From: Promethearchaeota archaeon
GTDB taxonomy: Archaea > Asgardarchaeota > Lokiarchaeia > Sigyniarchaeales > SOKP01
NCBI GenBank assembly: GCA_019058425.1
Contig: JAHPYZ010000039.1
Coordinates: 1-42,762, forward strand
DNA: 42,762 nt
Direction of reading: 5' to 3'
Shown here: positions 8,394 through 16,658 of the stretch, piece after piece
How the letters are laid out: each line of letters begins with the position of its first letter
How positions within the stretch are numbered: the first letter of the stretch is position 1
Position numbers and translations under genes: made by a program
The notes under the pieces: model-generated
What the model saw: the letters and a program-made list of their open reading frames with translations, nothing else
Told to the model about the DNA's origin: nothing
The model's database searches: none

Positions 8394-9155
8394 ATGATAT
8401 TTCAAGTAGTTTTAGATGATTTAACCCAATTATCTGGAATTTTCGGATTTTTAGCTGTTATTATAGCTTGGATATACGGTGGAATTACTCTCTCTAAATA
8501 TATTAAAACAAGACAAAAAGTTTTATTATATTTCTTCCTCGCTGTCATTTTTACAATGTCTCCTTGGTATCCAAGTGGTTTAGGATACATCTATTGGTTA
8601 ATCACTGGTGAAGAAATTGTGTATCCTCTCTATGTTTTAATTGGTATTGTAACAGTTCCTATAGCTTTAATATCATGGCTTCAAATATATATGCCCGCTT
8701 TACATGAGAAATACAAGGCTGTTGTTACATGGATAGTCATATGCGTTTCAATCGCTTTTTATATCTATTTGTTTTACTTTCTATTCTTTGCTTCAGGAGC
8801 TCCAGTAGAGAGCCTTATTGGGATTAAAGAAAGTGCTATTGATATTGATTTTAAAGGTTTAGCTATGGGTTATCTTGCTTTCTCTCTACTTATTAGTACA
8901 ATAACAGGGAATGATTTTGCTATAGCATCATTAAAAGAGAAAGATAATCCAGTAATAGTATGGAAGGGTAGATTTCTACTTCTTTCATTCAATTTCTTTG
9001 CGATAGGTGGAATAGGAGATGGCTTTTTACCATTAACACCTTTTACTCTAGTGATTTTTCGAACATTAATGATGCTTTCTAGTACATTTTATTATATTGG
9101 ATTTATCTTACCTGAGTGGATGAAAAAAATCCTTAAACTTGATAAAACCAAATAA
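8394..9155 (+). CDS. Seven-transmembrane-helix protein, unknown function
   Basis: A 253-aa integral membrane protein with seven predicted helices (about res 13-34, 42-58, 76-98, 109-133, 155-175, 193-210, 216-239) and short loops. It has no lysine in the last helix, so it is not a retinal-binding rhodopsin. Helices 2-3 are joined by a WYPSGLGYIYWL segment; a soluble output domain is absent. AGGTG five nt before ATG 8394 supports the start. The gene at 11464 has the same size and helix number, and both resemble the free-standing 7TM sensor-like proteins of archaea, although obvious sequence identity between the two is low. A receptor role is inference only. Confidence 0.65.
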   Translation: MIFQVVLDDLTQLSGIFGFLAVIIAWIYGGITLSKYIKTRQKVLLYFFLAVIFTMSPWYPSGLGYIYWLITGEEIVYPLYVLIGIVTVPIALISWLQIYMPALHEKYKAVVTWIVICVSIAFYIYLFYFLFFASGAPVESLIGIKESAIDIDFKGLAMGYLAFSLLISTITGNDFAIASLKEKDNPVIVWKGRFLLLSFNFFAIGGIGDGFLPLTPFTLVIFRTLMMLSSTFYYIGFILPEWMKKILKLDKTK

Positions 9156-9160
9156 TATTC

Positions 9161-9170
9161 TTTTTTTTTT
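9161..9170 (+). terminator. Poly-T terminator overlapping the stop of the convergent gene
   Basis: Ten T in a row directly after the 7TM gene; the tract reaches into the stop codon (9169-9171) of the minus-strand EamA gene. Likely terminator of the plus-strand transcript. Confidence 0.5.
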
Positions 9171-10095
9171 ATTTATAATTTATGATTAGAACTGCTACTA
9201 GTACTATTATTCCCCCAATAATATTCCATAAAACAATTGTTTCACCCCTACGAAGTAGGAGGGAAAATAATAACGTAAGAAACGGCTCAATATATAAAAA
9301 TGAAGCAACTTTTGAAGAATTTAATTTTTTCTGTGAGTTTTGCCAAATGTAATATCCCAAAACATAACATCCAAGACCCAAATACAAAGCAGAAAGGAAT
9401 AAAGCAATATTAAAAAAGTTTCTGAAAAAAATTAAAAGCTCTCCATTTACTAAAACAAAAAAAAACAATTCAAGAGTTCCAATATAAGCAATATATTTAT
9501 TCATAACAATACTAGAACTACCTTTTGAAATTTTTTTCGTAATTGTAGAATATATTGCCCACAGTAAAGGAGTTAATAAAGCGAGTAGATATCCTAAGAA
9601 ACTTGGAGAACTGGGAGTAAGAGTACTAATATTACCTCCAGTTACTAATAAAAAACCACCTATGGATGCAATTATAAAACCTATTATTTTTATAACATTT
9701 AATTTTTCTTGGAAAAAAATTAAAGCTAAAATAGTAATGATTATGGGCGTTATTAAACACACAAACAAGGCGGGAAGAGATGGACCGATAATTTCAATAG
9801 CAGAATATTGTGCAAAGAAAAAGAAAGATATTCCGGTAAAACTTGCTAGTATCATTAATATCCAAGTATTCTTTGAAAATTTATTTAGGTTTAATTTTGA
9901 TTTATATTGGTGCATTTCTTCTTGTTTAGTGAATTTAAAATAGAGATCAAGAATTAAAAATGAAAATGAAGCAATGATAAATCGATAAAATGCGATAGAT
10001 AACGGTGGAACAAATTCTACAGCAATATCTACAACAACAAAAGAAAAACCCCAAATGATAACCATAAAGATTAATTGTAGATATACTCTCAGCAT
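9169..10095 (-). CDS. EamA/DMT-superfamily transporter
   Basis: A 308-aa protein with ten hydrophobic helices arranged as two EamA repeats. The first repeat starts IIWGFSFVVVDIAVEFVPP followed by IAFYRFIIASF, and the second contains LLALLTPLLWAIYSTITKK. Both have the characteristic W-x-x-x motif in helix 1, and VKIIGFIIASIGGFLLVTGG closes the first repeat. The family exports amino acids, nucleotides or metabolites; the substrate is unknown. It starts with ATG on the minus strand (10095) and is divergent from the GTPase-like gene at 10207, with ~110 bp of AT-rich sequence between them. Confidence 0.88.
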   Translation of the reverse strand: MLRVYLQLIFMVIIWGFSFVVVDIAVEFVPPLSIAFYRFIIASFSFLILDLYFKFTKQEEMHQYKSKLNLNKFSKNTWILMILASFTGISFFFFAQYSAIEIIGPSLPALFVCLITPIIITILALIFFQEKLNVIKIIGFIIASIGGFLLVTGGNISTLTPSSPSFLGYLLALLTPLLWAIYSTITKKISKGSSSIVMNKYIAYIGTLELFFFVLVNGELLIFFRNFFNIALFLSALYLGLGCYVLGYYIWQNSQKKLNSSKVASFLYIEPFLTLLFSLLLRRGETIVLWNIIGGIIVLVAVLIINYK

Positions 10096-10206
10096 AAAAA
10101 ACCTAAGTAACTTTAAAGTTCAGTTATCATTTAAACAAAAACATTCAACAAAATGATTTATTAAAATAAATTAATAATAGAAAATTAAGAACTATAATAA
10201 TTATTT

Positions 10207-10809
10207 TTGGTAAAAGAATTCTTGAAGAAAATTAGCTATAGCTTACGTATTGGAATTGTTGGTAAGAAACAATCTATTGAAACCATTTTTTTTGAAGGTC
10301 TACGGATTACAGCTATAGAATCTAAAATTTCTGATGAGGATTATGAATTTTTTATTGTCTATAAACAAATTCCAATTAAGATTAAAATATTTATTGCAAA
10401 AAAAATTGAAGACTTGATATATAACTTTGAAAAAATACAAAATCTTGACGTTATAATTCTGCCTTTAAATTTATATGAGCCTGCTTCACTTCAAACTATT
10501 ACTAAATCCATATTGCAGGAGTTTAATGAAACTTTTGCATTTCAAGGATTATCTATCTTAGTTGGAGTGGATTTTGAAAATATATTTAACAGATCTTCTT
10601 CTAAAAGGCATAAAGTAAGTAGATATCAATTAGAAAAGGTTACAAAAGACTTGAATTTAATTTATTGTTATGAAATAATCAATAATAATAGCGATATAAA
10701 TGAGATTTATAATACTATTTTTGAAGATTTCATGATAAGATTTCAATACTCAAATCCCCAATTATTCGAAACTGCAAAAGATTATGGAAAAAAACTACTT
10801 ATGAATTAA
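10207..10809 (+). CDS. Degenerate Ras-like small GTPase domain protein (probable non-GTP-binding)
   Basis: A 200-aa protein with the strand/helix order of a Ras-superfamily G domain. The first strand SLRIGIVGKKQSIETIFFEGL (kept here as approximate, res ~12-31) stands where GxxxxGK[ST] belongs but does not match it. QIPIKIKIFIAKK is the beta2-beta3 region, DVIILPLNLYEPASLQTI stands at the D-x-x-G/switch II region, LSILVGVDFEN stands at NKxD, and NLIYCYEIINNNSDINEIY stands at the SAK region. None of the nucleotide-binding motifs is intact. Asgard archaea carry many small GTPases, which makes a decayed paralogue plausible. TTG at 10207 is the only reasonable start; no ATG precedes the first strand. 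Alternative: an unrelated Rossmann-like domain. Confidence 0.5.
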   Translation: MVKEFLKKISYSLRIGIVGKKQSIETIFFEGLRITAIESKISDEDYEFFIVYKQIPIKIKIFIAKKIEDLIYNFEKIQNLDVIILPLNLYEPASLQTITKSILQEFNETFAFQGLSILVGVDFENIFNRSSSKRHKVSRYQLEKVTKDLNLIYCYEIINNNSDINEIYNTIFEDFMIRFQYSNPQLFETAKDYGKKLLMN

Positions 10810-10950
10810 TGGAATAATATATTAAAAAATTTCATTAAATTACATCAAAAATAATAGAAAATCGAAAAGTTATAAAAATAATAAGATACAAATTTAAATA
10901 TAATTATTAAAAATGCCATTAGATTAAAAAAATAAGGATGGAGTTTGATA

Positions 10951-11148
10951 ATGGGAGAAGAATCAAATGGTTTATTAACAATTGAACGTGATGAAAGTGC
11001 AAGAAGGAAATGTCCAAGTTGCTCAGAAGAGAATAAGAATATGATTCATGAATCAACAGATAAAACAAATATCATAAACGATTATCCACGTCTTTACGGA
11101 AAAAAATACCGCTGCGGACGCTGCGGTCAGGAATGGCGTGAAAAATAG
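10951..11148 (+). CDS. Small zinc-ribbon protein
   Basis: A 65-aa protein with two CxxC knuckles, KCPSC and YRCGRCGQEW, ~40 residues apart, the layout of a TFIIS-type or RNA-polymerase-type zinc ribbon. The linker (ENKNMIHESTDKTNIIND) is polar and helical, and the tail ends WREK. ATG 10951 is chosen over in-frame TTG 10945 because GGAG (940-943) sits 7 nt before it. Similar small ribbons often bind nucleic acid or act as polymerase or ribosome accessory factors, but nothing here shows which. It is followed by ~315 bp without a gene. Confidence 0.65.
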   Translation: MGEESNGLLTIERDESARRKCPSCSEENKNMIHESTDKTNIINDYPRLYGKKYRCGRCGQEWREK

Positions 11149-11463
11149 TTTATAGATAGGACTAAAAAAAATCTTTTCTGCTTTTTATCTATTTAATTAT
11201 AGACCAATTATTTATTATCAAATAGATTTGGATATATCTGGTTAATAATTTTACTACTAACACTCATCTTCTTATGTTTGATATATTTCTGTATTGGATG
11301 TTAACTTGAGTGAAGAGCACAATTTTAAAATTCAATATAGATTTGAATTGTGATTAGGCATTTTTTGATGAGAAAATAGATACAATAATAAATATAAAAC
11401 AATAAATAATTACTATAACAATTTTTGTAACAAAACAACATAACTACGGTAAAGTGAATTTTT
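11149..11463. other. Intergenic region with a short palindrome
   Basis: No ORF worth calling and no tRNA-like fold are visible. Close to the next gene a palindrome TTTTGT-A-ACAAAA lies at 11423-11435, 29 bp before the start of the 7TM gene, in operator position. The rest is AT-rich spacer; a T-rich stretch shortly after the zinc-ribbon stop (~11170-11190) may terminate that transcript. Confidence 0.4.
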
Positions 11464-12195
11464 ATGGTATTCTTTCAATTAGAAAGTCCAATGAGAGTAG
11501 TGACTATTTATGGTGCTCAGGGTCTCGTTTTTGCTTGGTTTGCTTATTTAGCGTATCGAATCCTTAAACGAGATAGAAAAAGATTGAATGTAATTTTCGC
11601 CGGGTTTTATTTATCTGTGGTTGTAGGGACACTTTTTAATTTTATTTATGGACCAATCGCAAATGAACAGATTGTAGTTATATTGAATTATCTTACAAAC
11701 TTTGGCGCTTTTTATGCACCGATATTTTTCGTTGTCTTTAATTTAATTTTACTAAAATCAGAAAAAGTTATCACTCCAACAAAACAACTGCTTATATTTA
11801 TAGGATATGGTATTTACATGTTTTGTATGCTCTTTTTCGTGTTAGCGGGAGAAGGATGGGGTGTATCACTTAATGCTTCAACAAATTGGTCTCCAGTTTG
11901 GCATTTACCTTTCTTTCTTTATGTGTGTTTGGGTGTTACATTATTCGCAATTGTACCTTTGTTGTTCCTATCATTTCAAGTTTACAAGAAATTCGAAGAT
12001 GAACAATTGAAACAAAAATGGAAATTCTTTATATTCGGTGTTATCGCAGTAATGATTTTTATGTATTTCATATTCTTTGCTAATTTCCTAAATATTGCAT
12101 CAATAAGGACTATAATTGGACTAATCGGTTTAGTCCTAAATCTCATTGGTGGTTATTTGATGTACATTGGAGTGGGAAGACAATTGGAGAAATAA
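11464..12195 (+). CDS. Seven-transmembrane-helix protein, unknown function
   Basis: A 243-aa membrane protein with seven predicted helices (about res 12-33, 41-62, 69-97, 107-128, 147-171, 187-208, 213-236). After helix 1 comes a strongly basic loop (RILKRDRKR), which by the positive-inside rule places the N-terminus outside. A tryptophan-rich loop (GWGVSL, NWSPVWHLP) lies between helices 4 and 5. No soluble output domain, no lysine in helix 7. It is similar in size to the gene at 8394. A free-standing receptor-like protein is a possible reading. It is followed by a T8 run. Confidence 0.65.
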   Translation: MVFFQLESPMRVVTIYGAQGLVFAWFAYLAYRILKRDRKRLNVIFAGFYLSVVVGTLFNFIYGPIANEQIVVILNYLTNFGAFYAPIFFVVFNLILLKSEKVITPTKQLLIFIGYGIYMFCMLFFVLAGEGWGVSLNASTNWSPVWHLPFFLYVCLGVTLFAIVPLLFLSFQVYKKFEDEQLKQKWKFFIFGVIAVMIFMYFIFFANFLNIASIRTIIGLIGLVLNLIGGYLMYIGVGRQLEK

Positions 12196-12204
12196 AACTC
12201 TTAA

Positions 12205-12212
12205 TTTTTTTT
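12205..12212 (+). terminator. Poly-T terminator
   Basis: Eight T starting 10 bp after the stop of the 7TM gene, followed by two further T-runs; likely archaeal U-tract terminator. Confidence 0.45.
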
Positions 12213-12355
12213 ATTTTTATTTTAATTTTTTCAACTTAAATTTTATTTTGACTAATTAACATTATAATATATAAATAGATTCAAAATAAGCATTAAAATT
12301 AAAAGTGCCATAAATAAGAACTTTTCTCCTTAAATCTTAAATTTGTGCTACAAAC

Positions 12356-12703
12356 ATGATTGATGAATTGATAAGGGTACGAGGAATAGGTCCAACAGCG
12401 GCAGAGAGGTTAATAAATGCTGGTGTGAAAAGCGTTGAAGAAATTTCAGAATCTAAACCGGAACAGTTAGCTTGGATTAAAGGTATTGGTATGATCTCTG
12501 CAAAAAATATTATCCAAAATGCTAAAGAATTGCTCAATTTAGAAAAAGGGATACAAAATGTATTGAATTCAATTAAGGAAAACTTTGCAAAAAGTTGCCC
12601 TAAGTGTGGAGGAGATATGACTGAAAGATTAATAATTCTCGGACCTGAAAGGAGGTTGAGAGCAAATCAATGTGTATTGTGTAAATTTTATTTACCCAAA
12701 TGA
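12356..12703 (+). CDS. Helix-hairpin-helix plus zinc-ribbon protein
   Basis: A 115-aa protein. The N-terminal ~60 residues hold two HhH motifs, VRGIGPTAAERLINAGV (res 8-24) and IKGIGMISAKNIIQNAKELL (41-60), the RuvA-like pair that binds the DNA backbone without sequence specificity. The C-terminus has a zinc ribbon with Cys81, Cys84, Cys106 and Cys109 (CPKCGG ... CVLCKFYLPK). The combination suggests a small DNA-binding accessory protein for repair or replication. I do not know a named family with this exact layout. It stands alone between two spacers; a short leader without a clear Shine-Dalgarno precedes ATG 12356. Confidence 0.7.
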   Translation: MIDELIRVRGIGPTAAERLINAGVKSVEEISESKPEQLAWIKGIGMISAKNIIQNAKELLNLEKGIQNVLNSIKENFAKSCPKCGGDMTERLIILGPERRLRANQCVLCKFYLPK

Positions 12704-12794
12704 TCATATTTATTAAATAGAAAATTCATAATCATTCTGAATAAAAAATAATTGATGTATTTTGTTAAAAGAAAACGAAATTTATAAGGAAAAT

Positions 12795-13742
12795 ATGAAA
12801 GGGATAAAGTTAATTTGTCCTATATGTCATAAGACAAAAATTGTGGAAGTACCTAAAAAAGTGGTGGAAAATTCTAAAACTCTTGTAACAATTTCAGTCC
12901 CTTCAAATTATATATGTCAACACGGTTTTCAAGCATATGTAGATAAATGGTTTACGATCAGAGGTTATCAGAATTCTGATCTTGAACTAAAAAATTTGGA
13001 AATATTTGAAACAGGCAGTAAAAAGATTGATGAGCTTGTTACTTATACTGTAACTTTAGTTATTAAAAAAATAATTAAAAATTTAAAAAAAAGTGAAGAA
13101 GAAGGAGCTATTTTGGGAAGTACTCTATTTAATCAAAAAGGAAATGTTTTATATTTTTCCTTACCAGATGAAATATTTCTTAATATAATACGTCAGATTG
13201 AACATCAAAAAGTAGAAAGTGAAATTAAGTTACAAAAAATGATCTTTGAACTGGAAAATAAACAAAAAATTTTTTCTGAAATTTTAAAAGTAGAGGAAAT
13301 TATATTAACTCTGGTTGTCCTTTTTCCCTCCGTTGTTAGTATCAGTGATGCAGATTGGTATTTGAATAACTTTAAAGCAGATGTTATGGTTTATGAGGAT
13401 CCTCTGGAGACAATGAAGAAAGAGCACTCAAAAATGAAAAAAATAGAGGAAGCCCAAAAGCGAAAAGCTAAACAGAAAGAGCCATCTAATTTTTGGATCT
13501 ATTCTGATATCACTAGTGATGTATCTTTAGAACAACTAGATCGTATCTATATCGATAAATTAGGGATTGAAATTGACAAAAAAAATATTGTAAATTTAAA
13601 TGAAATTATACAAATTAGTAAAAGTCGAACATTTAAAGGAAAGATCTATTTCTCTGAGAAATTTATACATTTAATGGAAGGTTTGGCATTAACTATGAAA
13701 GATGCTTCCATATTATTAAGTAAATTAAATAAAAAGCCATAA
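12795..13742 (+). CDS. Zinc-module (CPxC...CxxH) protein with possible Roadblock-like segment, unknown function
   Basis: A ~315-aa protein. The N-terminal ~65 residues form a module with CPIC, a VTISVPSNYICQHGFQAYVD block and IRGY; the CxxC and the C-x-H pair should bind zinc. The same module opens the protein at 36570-37439. A middle stretch (EGAILGSTLFNQKGNVLYFS) has the look of a Roadblock/LC7 beta-hairpin, but this is tentative. The rest is helical with a Lys/Glu-rich coiled segment (HSKMKKIEEAQKRKAKQKE). ATG 12795 is preferred because AAGGA lies just upstream (12786-12790, short spacing); the frame is also open to TTG 12762. Function unknown; a signalling or adaptor role is inference. 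Confidence 0.55.
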   Translation: MKGIKLICPICHKTKIVEVPKKVVENSKTLVTISVPSNYICQHGFQAYVDKWFTIRGYQNSDLELKNLEIFETGSKKIDELVTYTVTLVIKKIIKNLKKSEEEGAILGSTLFNQKGNVLYFSLPDEIFLNIIRQIEHQKVESEIKLQKMIFELENKQKIFSEILKVEEIILTLVVLFPSVVSISDADWYLNNFKADVMVYEDPLETMKKEHSKMKKIEEAQKRKAKQKEPSNFWIYSDITSDVSLEQLDRIYIDKLGIEIDKKNIVNLNEIIQISKSRTFKGKIYFSEKFIHLMEGLALTMKDASILLSKLNKKP

Positions 13743-13773
13743 TTTTTATAATATATTCATTAATAGTTTAAAA

Positions 13774-14742
13774 TCATATCCAGAATGTAAAAAGAAAAAG
13801 ATATGATAAGAAATAAAGCGAAATAAAAAAGATTCCCGCTTTTTTATCTATTTTCCTTCTTGCTGCAATTGTAATAAAAACAATAAAACTTGTAATTAAA
13901 GTATATAAGACAGTAGGAATTGCTAATGACGCAGTTATGTAGTTAGGATTTTGATTAAAGACAACATGCCCAATACCAATAGAAAGAGTTGAATCGACTA
14001 TACATGAACCTACAATATCTCCTATAGCGATTTGATGGTGTCCTAACCTTAAAGCATTAGTATCTACTGCCAATTCTGGGAGAGAAGTACCCAATGCAAC
14101 TATAAAGAAGCTTATGATATATTCATGAATATTTAAATTATTTGAAATAATTATTACAGATTCAACAATCATATAGGATGCTAATGTTACACCAGCAAAT
14201 CCTAATAATGTAATGAAGAGGTGAAACTTTTTGGCTTTGGGACTTTCTATTTTTTCAATCATTTCTACTCTCTGTAAAATACTCTCCCTATTTGTATTAT
14301 ATATCAACCATATATAAATTCCTAAACATCCAACAAGTAAAACACCATTTAATCTTGTAACATAACCTTTCTCAATAATGGTAAATATTAATACTAATGA
14401 TAATATTTCACATGCCCCTAAAATTATTATATCCTTTCTATGAATAAAGATCATTCCCCCCACTAATGGTAAAATTCCAAAAACCAAGGTTAGCTGAGTC
14501 AAATCAGATCCTACAGAATCACCAATATCGATATCTGCGTGTCCTAATGCGCAAGACATAAGAGAATTAAAGATTTCTGAAATATCAGTGCCAATAGACA
14601 CTAATGTTACACCAATTACTAGTGGTGAAATTCCTAGTGCAGCTGCTATTATAGCTGAATGTTTTACTGCCTTCATGCTTGAGTAAATTATAAGAACTAT
14701 TCCAATAACAAGAACTAAGAATGCTAAAATTATTTGAATCAT
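13774..14742 (-). CDS. Sodium/calcium exchanger-family (CaCA, YrbG-like) cation antiporter
   Basis: A 322-aa membrane protein with ~10 helices and two inverted alpha-repeats. Repeat 1 is GISPLVIGVTLVSIGTDISE then DIDIGDSVGSDL; repeat 2 is FIVALGTSLPELAVDTNAL then QIAIGDIVGSCIVDSTL. Members exchange Ca2+ or other cations for Na+ or H+ across the membrane. Repeat 2 has the canonical GTSLPEL, but repeat 1 reads GTDISEIF, so the S-x-P of the first signature is changed while the ion-binding Glu is kept. A charged loop of ~25 residues (res ~150-175) separates the halves. It is convergent with the zinc-module gene and divergent from the RHH gene. Confidence 0.88.
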   Translation of the reverse strand: MIQIILAFLVLVIGIVLIIYSSMKAVKHSAIIAAALGISPLVIGVTLVSIGTDISEIFNSLMSCALGHADIDIGDSVGSDLTQLTLVFGILPLVGGMIFIHRKDIIILGACEILSLVLIFTIIEKGYVTRLNGVLLVGCLGIYIWLIYNTNRESILQRVEMIEKIESPKAKKFHLFITLLGFAGVTLASYMIVESVIIISNNLNIHEYIISFFIVALGTSLPELAVDTNALRLGHHQIAIGDIVGSCIVDSTLSIGIGHVVFNQNPNYITASLAIPTVLYTLITSFIVFITIAARRKIDKKAGIFFISLYFLSYLFLFTFWI

Positions 14743-15004
14743 AATACTTATTTAATTCTCCTTTAAACTTTTTTTCCCATCTCTATAAGAAATAAAGGTT
14801 GCGAATAATTGGATTGCTTAGTGATCTTCTTGTATAAATGTGCAAATAAGATATCTTACAATCAAAGAGTATTTGAGTTAATATCGTCCAAATTTTATAA
14901 TGGTAAAGTTATATATAAAACTATCCATTTTTAATCCAAATATGTCCACAGCGAATCCAAAAAAATAGAAAGATTATTATATAAAACTATTAAAATCTTA
15001 ACTA
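14743..15004 (+). promoter_or_regulatory. Duplicated TATA promoter with repeated AATCCAAA boxes before the RHH gene
   Basis: A 13-bp direct repeat TATATAAAACTAT occurs at 14912-14924 and 14978-14990. The second copy ends 14 nt before the RHH start codon, so its transcript would have little or no leader; the first would start near 14938. Between them an 8-bp repeat AATCCAAA lies at 14933-14940 and 14954-14961, 21 bp (two helical turns) apart. RHH proteins usually bind repeated half-sites on one face of DNA, so autoregulation is a fair inference. Confidence 0.5.
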
Positions 15005-15160
15005 ATGGAAAACGAAAAACATGAATTTCATATTTCTATTGAAAATGAAATTTTTGATAAATTAGAAGCGATAAAAGAATTTCATGGAATTAAAAACATA
15101 ACTGAAATTATTCGTTTTTTGATTACGAAAGAACATAGAGAAATAAAAAAAGCTGACTGA
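15005..15160 (+). CDS. Ribbon-helix-helix (CopG/Arc-type) small DNA-binding protein
   Basis: A 51-aa ORF (MENEKHEFHISIENEIFD..., stop TGA 15158-15160). It shows the RHH pattern: an N-terminal strand HEFHISIE, helix A NEIFDKLEAIKEFHG, turn IKN, helix B ITEIIRFLITKEHREIKK, with the polar/hydrophobic alternation of the strand that enters the DNA major groove. The length is typical of free-standing RHH repressors that act as dimers. A TATA element ends 14 nt before the ATG, suggesting a leaderless or very short-leader mRNA. The sirtuin gene converges on it from the right, 28 bp away. No toxin gene is adjacent, so it is more likely a transcription regulator than an antitoxin. Confidence 0.7.
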   Translation: MENEKHEFHISIENEIFDKLEAIKEFHGIKNITEIIRFLITKEHREIKKAD

Positions 15161-15188
15161 GTTTCCAAATATCAAAATCCTATAATCT

Positions 15189-15944
15189 TTAAGAATTTAT
15201 TATTTTAAGTAACTCAGTAAAGATTTCGCCAGCACTTCCCTTTAAGAATACATCTGCTAAATCATCCATAATTGTATTTTCTCGATTTATAAAAATAAGT
15301 CGAGCACCATATTGTTTAGCAATAGAAGGTATGAAATTTGCTGGTGATACTAAAAGAGAACTACCTACCACAATCAGACAATCTGCATTGGTAGATTCTT
15401 GCATTGCACCCTCTAAAATACCATGGGGGAGAGATTCTCCATATAAAACAACTTTTGGCTTGATATATCCTGAACACTCACACACGGGATATTCCACATT
15501 TTTTGTATCAATCTCATCAAAAGTAAATTCCTTATTGCATTTAATACAATGAAGTTTTCCATATTCACCATGTAATTGATATATTTTCGCTCCATATTTT
15601 CCACTTCCTGCTTTTTGATGTAACATATCAATATTTTGTGTGATAATCGCTTTTACTTTTCCCATCTTTTCTAATTCAGCAATACTCATATGTGCTTGAT
15701 TAGGATCTGCTATACCAACTAAATCTTCAACTTCCTTGTGCATTTTCCAAAAAAGAGAAGGATCTTGTAAAAAATATTGATAATTTGCATAAATACTCGG
15801 CTCATATTTACTCCAGAGCCCATTTGGACTACGAAAATCATCAATTCCAGATTCTGTTGATAAACCTGCCCCAGTAAATACAACGATATAATTAGAATTC
15901 TTAATTATTAATGCAGCATCAAAAATTTTCTCTTGATCAATCAT
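15189..15944 (-). CDS. Sir2-family NAD-dependent protein deacylase (sirtuin)
   Basis: A 251-aa sirtuin. The NAD-binding GAGLSTESGIDDFRSPNGLW (res 25-44) and TQNIDMLHQKAG (102-113), the catalytic His125 in QLHGEYGKLHC, and GSSLLVSPANFIP (194-206) are all present. The zinc site is CIKC (133-136) and CEC (155-157); the second pair is CxC rather than the usual CxxC. The family removes acetyl or other acyl groups from lysine using NAD+; in archaea Alba and other chromatin proteins are known targets. The length is normal for a catalytic core without extensions. The next minus-strand gene upstream (PIG-L deacetylase) ends ~36 bp before its start, so both may share a transcript. Confidence 0.93.
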   Translation of the reverse strand: MIDQEKIFDAALIIKNSNYIVVFTGAGLSTESGIDDFRSPNGLWSKYEPSIYANYQYFLQDPSLFWKMHKEVEDLVGIADPNQAHMSIAELEKMGKVKAIITQNIDMLHQKAGSGKYGAKIYQLHGEYGKLHCIKCNKEFTFDEIDTKNVEYPVCECSGYIKPKVVLYGESLPHGILEGAMQESTNADCLIVVGSSLLVSPANFIPSIAKQYGARLIFINRENTIMDDLADVFLKGSAGEIFTELLKIINS

Positions 15945-15980
15945 AACATAAGAATAAAAGTATTAAGAGAATTAATTCAA

Positions 15981-16658
15981 TTAAAAATTATAAAATTTTC
16001 CTTTATCTTTTAGATAATATATACCAAATCTTTCAGTTCGTCTCAATTTCATAGCTTCAGTTTGCCAACCCATGTCTTTTGTATAGAATTGTGATTTATG
16101 CAATTTTAATGCTTCATAAACCTTAAATCTCAAATCTCCAACTTTATTTTTGATAAGATTTTCTCCCTGAGCCTTTAAAGGATTATAAAGATAGAATACA
16201 TAGAATTTCAAATTACTTAATTTAAGTTTTTTTGCGACTTTAACGGCTATATCATGAGTAGCTTGATGATCAGGATGTTTGTTATTATCACTTGGAATTA
16301 CAAATATATCGGTATCCTTGACAATACCTATGGTTTTTTCTACAGCATCATCTATGTGATATTTTAATTCTTGGTCATAAAATTTGAGAAAATGTCTATT
16401 TTCTTCTTTCACTCCTAAAAACTCACCTGCAGCATCTGCTTCAGCTAATCTAATTCTTGCTAGTTCTTCTTCTGTAATTCTTGTTTCTTCACAGTCTTCC
16501 AGTTCATCCTCTTCTCTTGCTTTTTTGTAGCCTGCTCTTCCATCAGTAAACCAAATAATATGAACATCATGGCCATCTTCAAGCCACTTCATAATTGAGC
16601 CCCCGGCTCCATAACTTTCATCATCAGGATGAGGTGCAAAAACTACAATCTTAAAAAT
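15981..16658 (-). CDS. PIG-L (LmbE-like) family deacetylase, apparent ATT start
   Basis: The family removes N-acetyl groups from GlcNAc-type substrates using zinc. From the first in-frame ATG (16592) only ~203 aa would be made, and the family's metal motif would be lost. Reading upstream in the same frame gives FKIVVFAPHPDDESYGAGGS with the catalytic HPDDE, directly before ATG 16592, and the frame is then closed by TGA at 16664-16662. The only initiator between is ATT 16658-16656, which has AGGTGA (16667-16662) as Shine-Dalgarno ~6 nt away. The protein is then 225 aa. C-terminal ligand SDNNKHPDHQATHD is intact. Alternative: a one-base T insertion in the T5 run after a GTG at 16665-16663. The start is uncertain; the family is not. 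Confidence 0.82.
   Translation of the reverse strand: MFKIVVFAPHPDDESYGAGGSIMKWLEDGHDVHIIWFTDGRAGYKKAREEDELEDCEETRITEEELARIRLAEADAAGEFLGVKEENRHFLKFYDQELKYHIDDAVEKTIGIVKDTDIFVIPSDNNKHPDHQATHDIAVKVAKKLKLSNLKFYVFYLYNPLKAQGENLIKNKVGDLRFKVYEALKLHKSQFYTKDMGWQTEAMKLRRTERFGIYYLKDKGKFYNF

Noticed and set aside
8394..12195. Reading the two seven-helix proteins as rhodopsins
   Set aside because: Neither has a lysine in the last helix where retinal would attach.
15005..15160. RHH gene as an antitoxin of a toxin-antitoxin pair
   Set aside because: No toxin-like gene is adjacent; the neighbours are a sirtuin and a cation exchanger.
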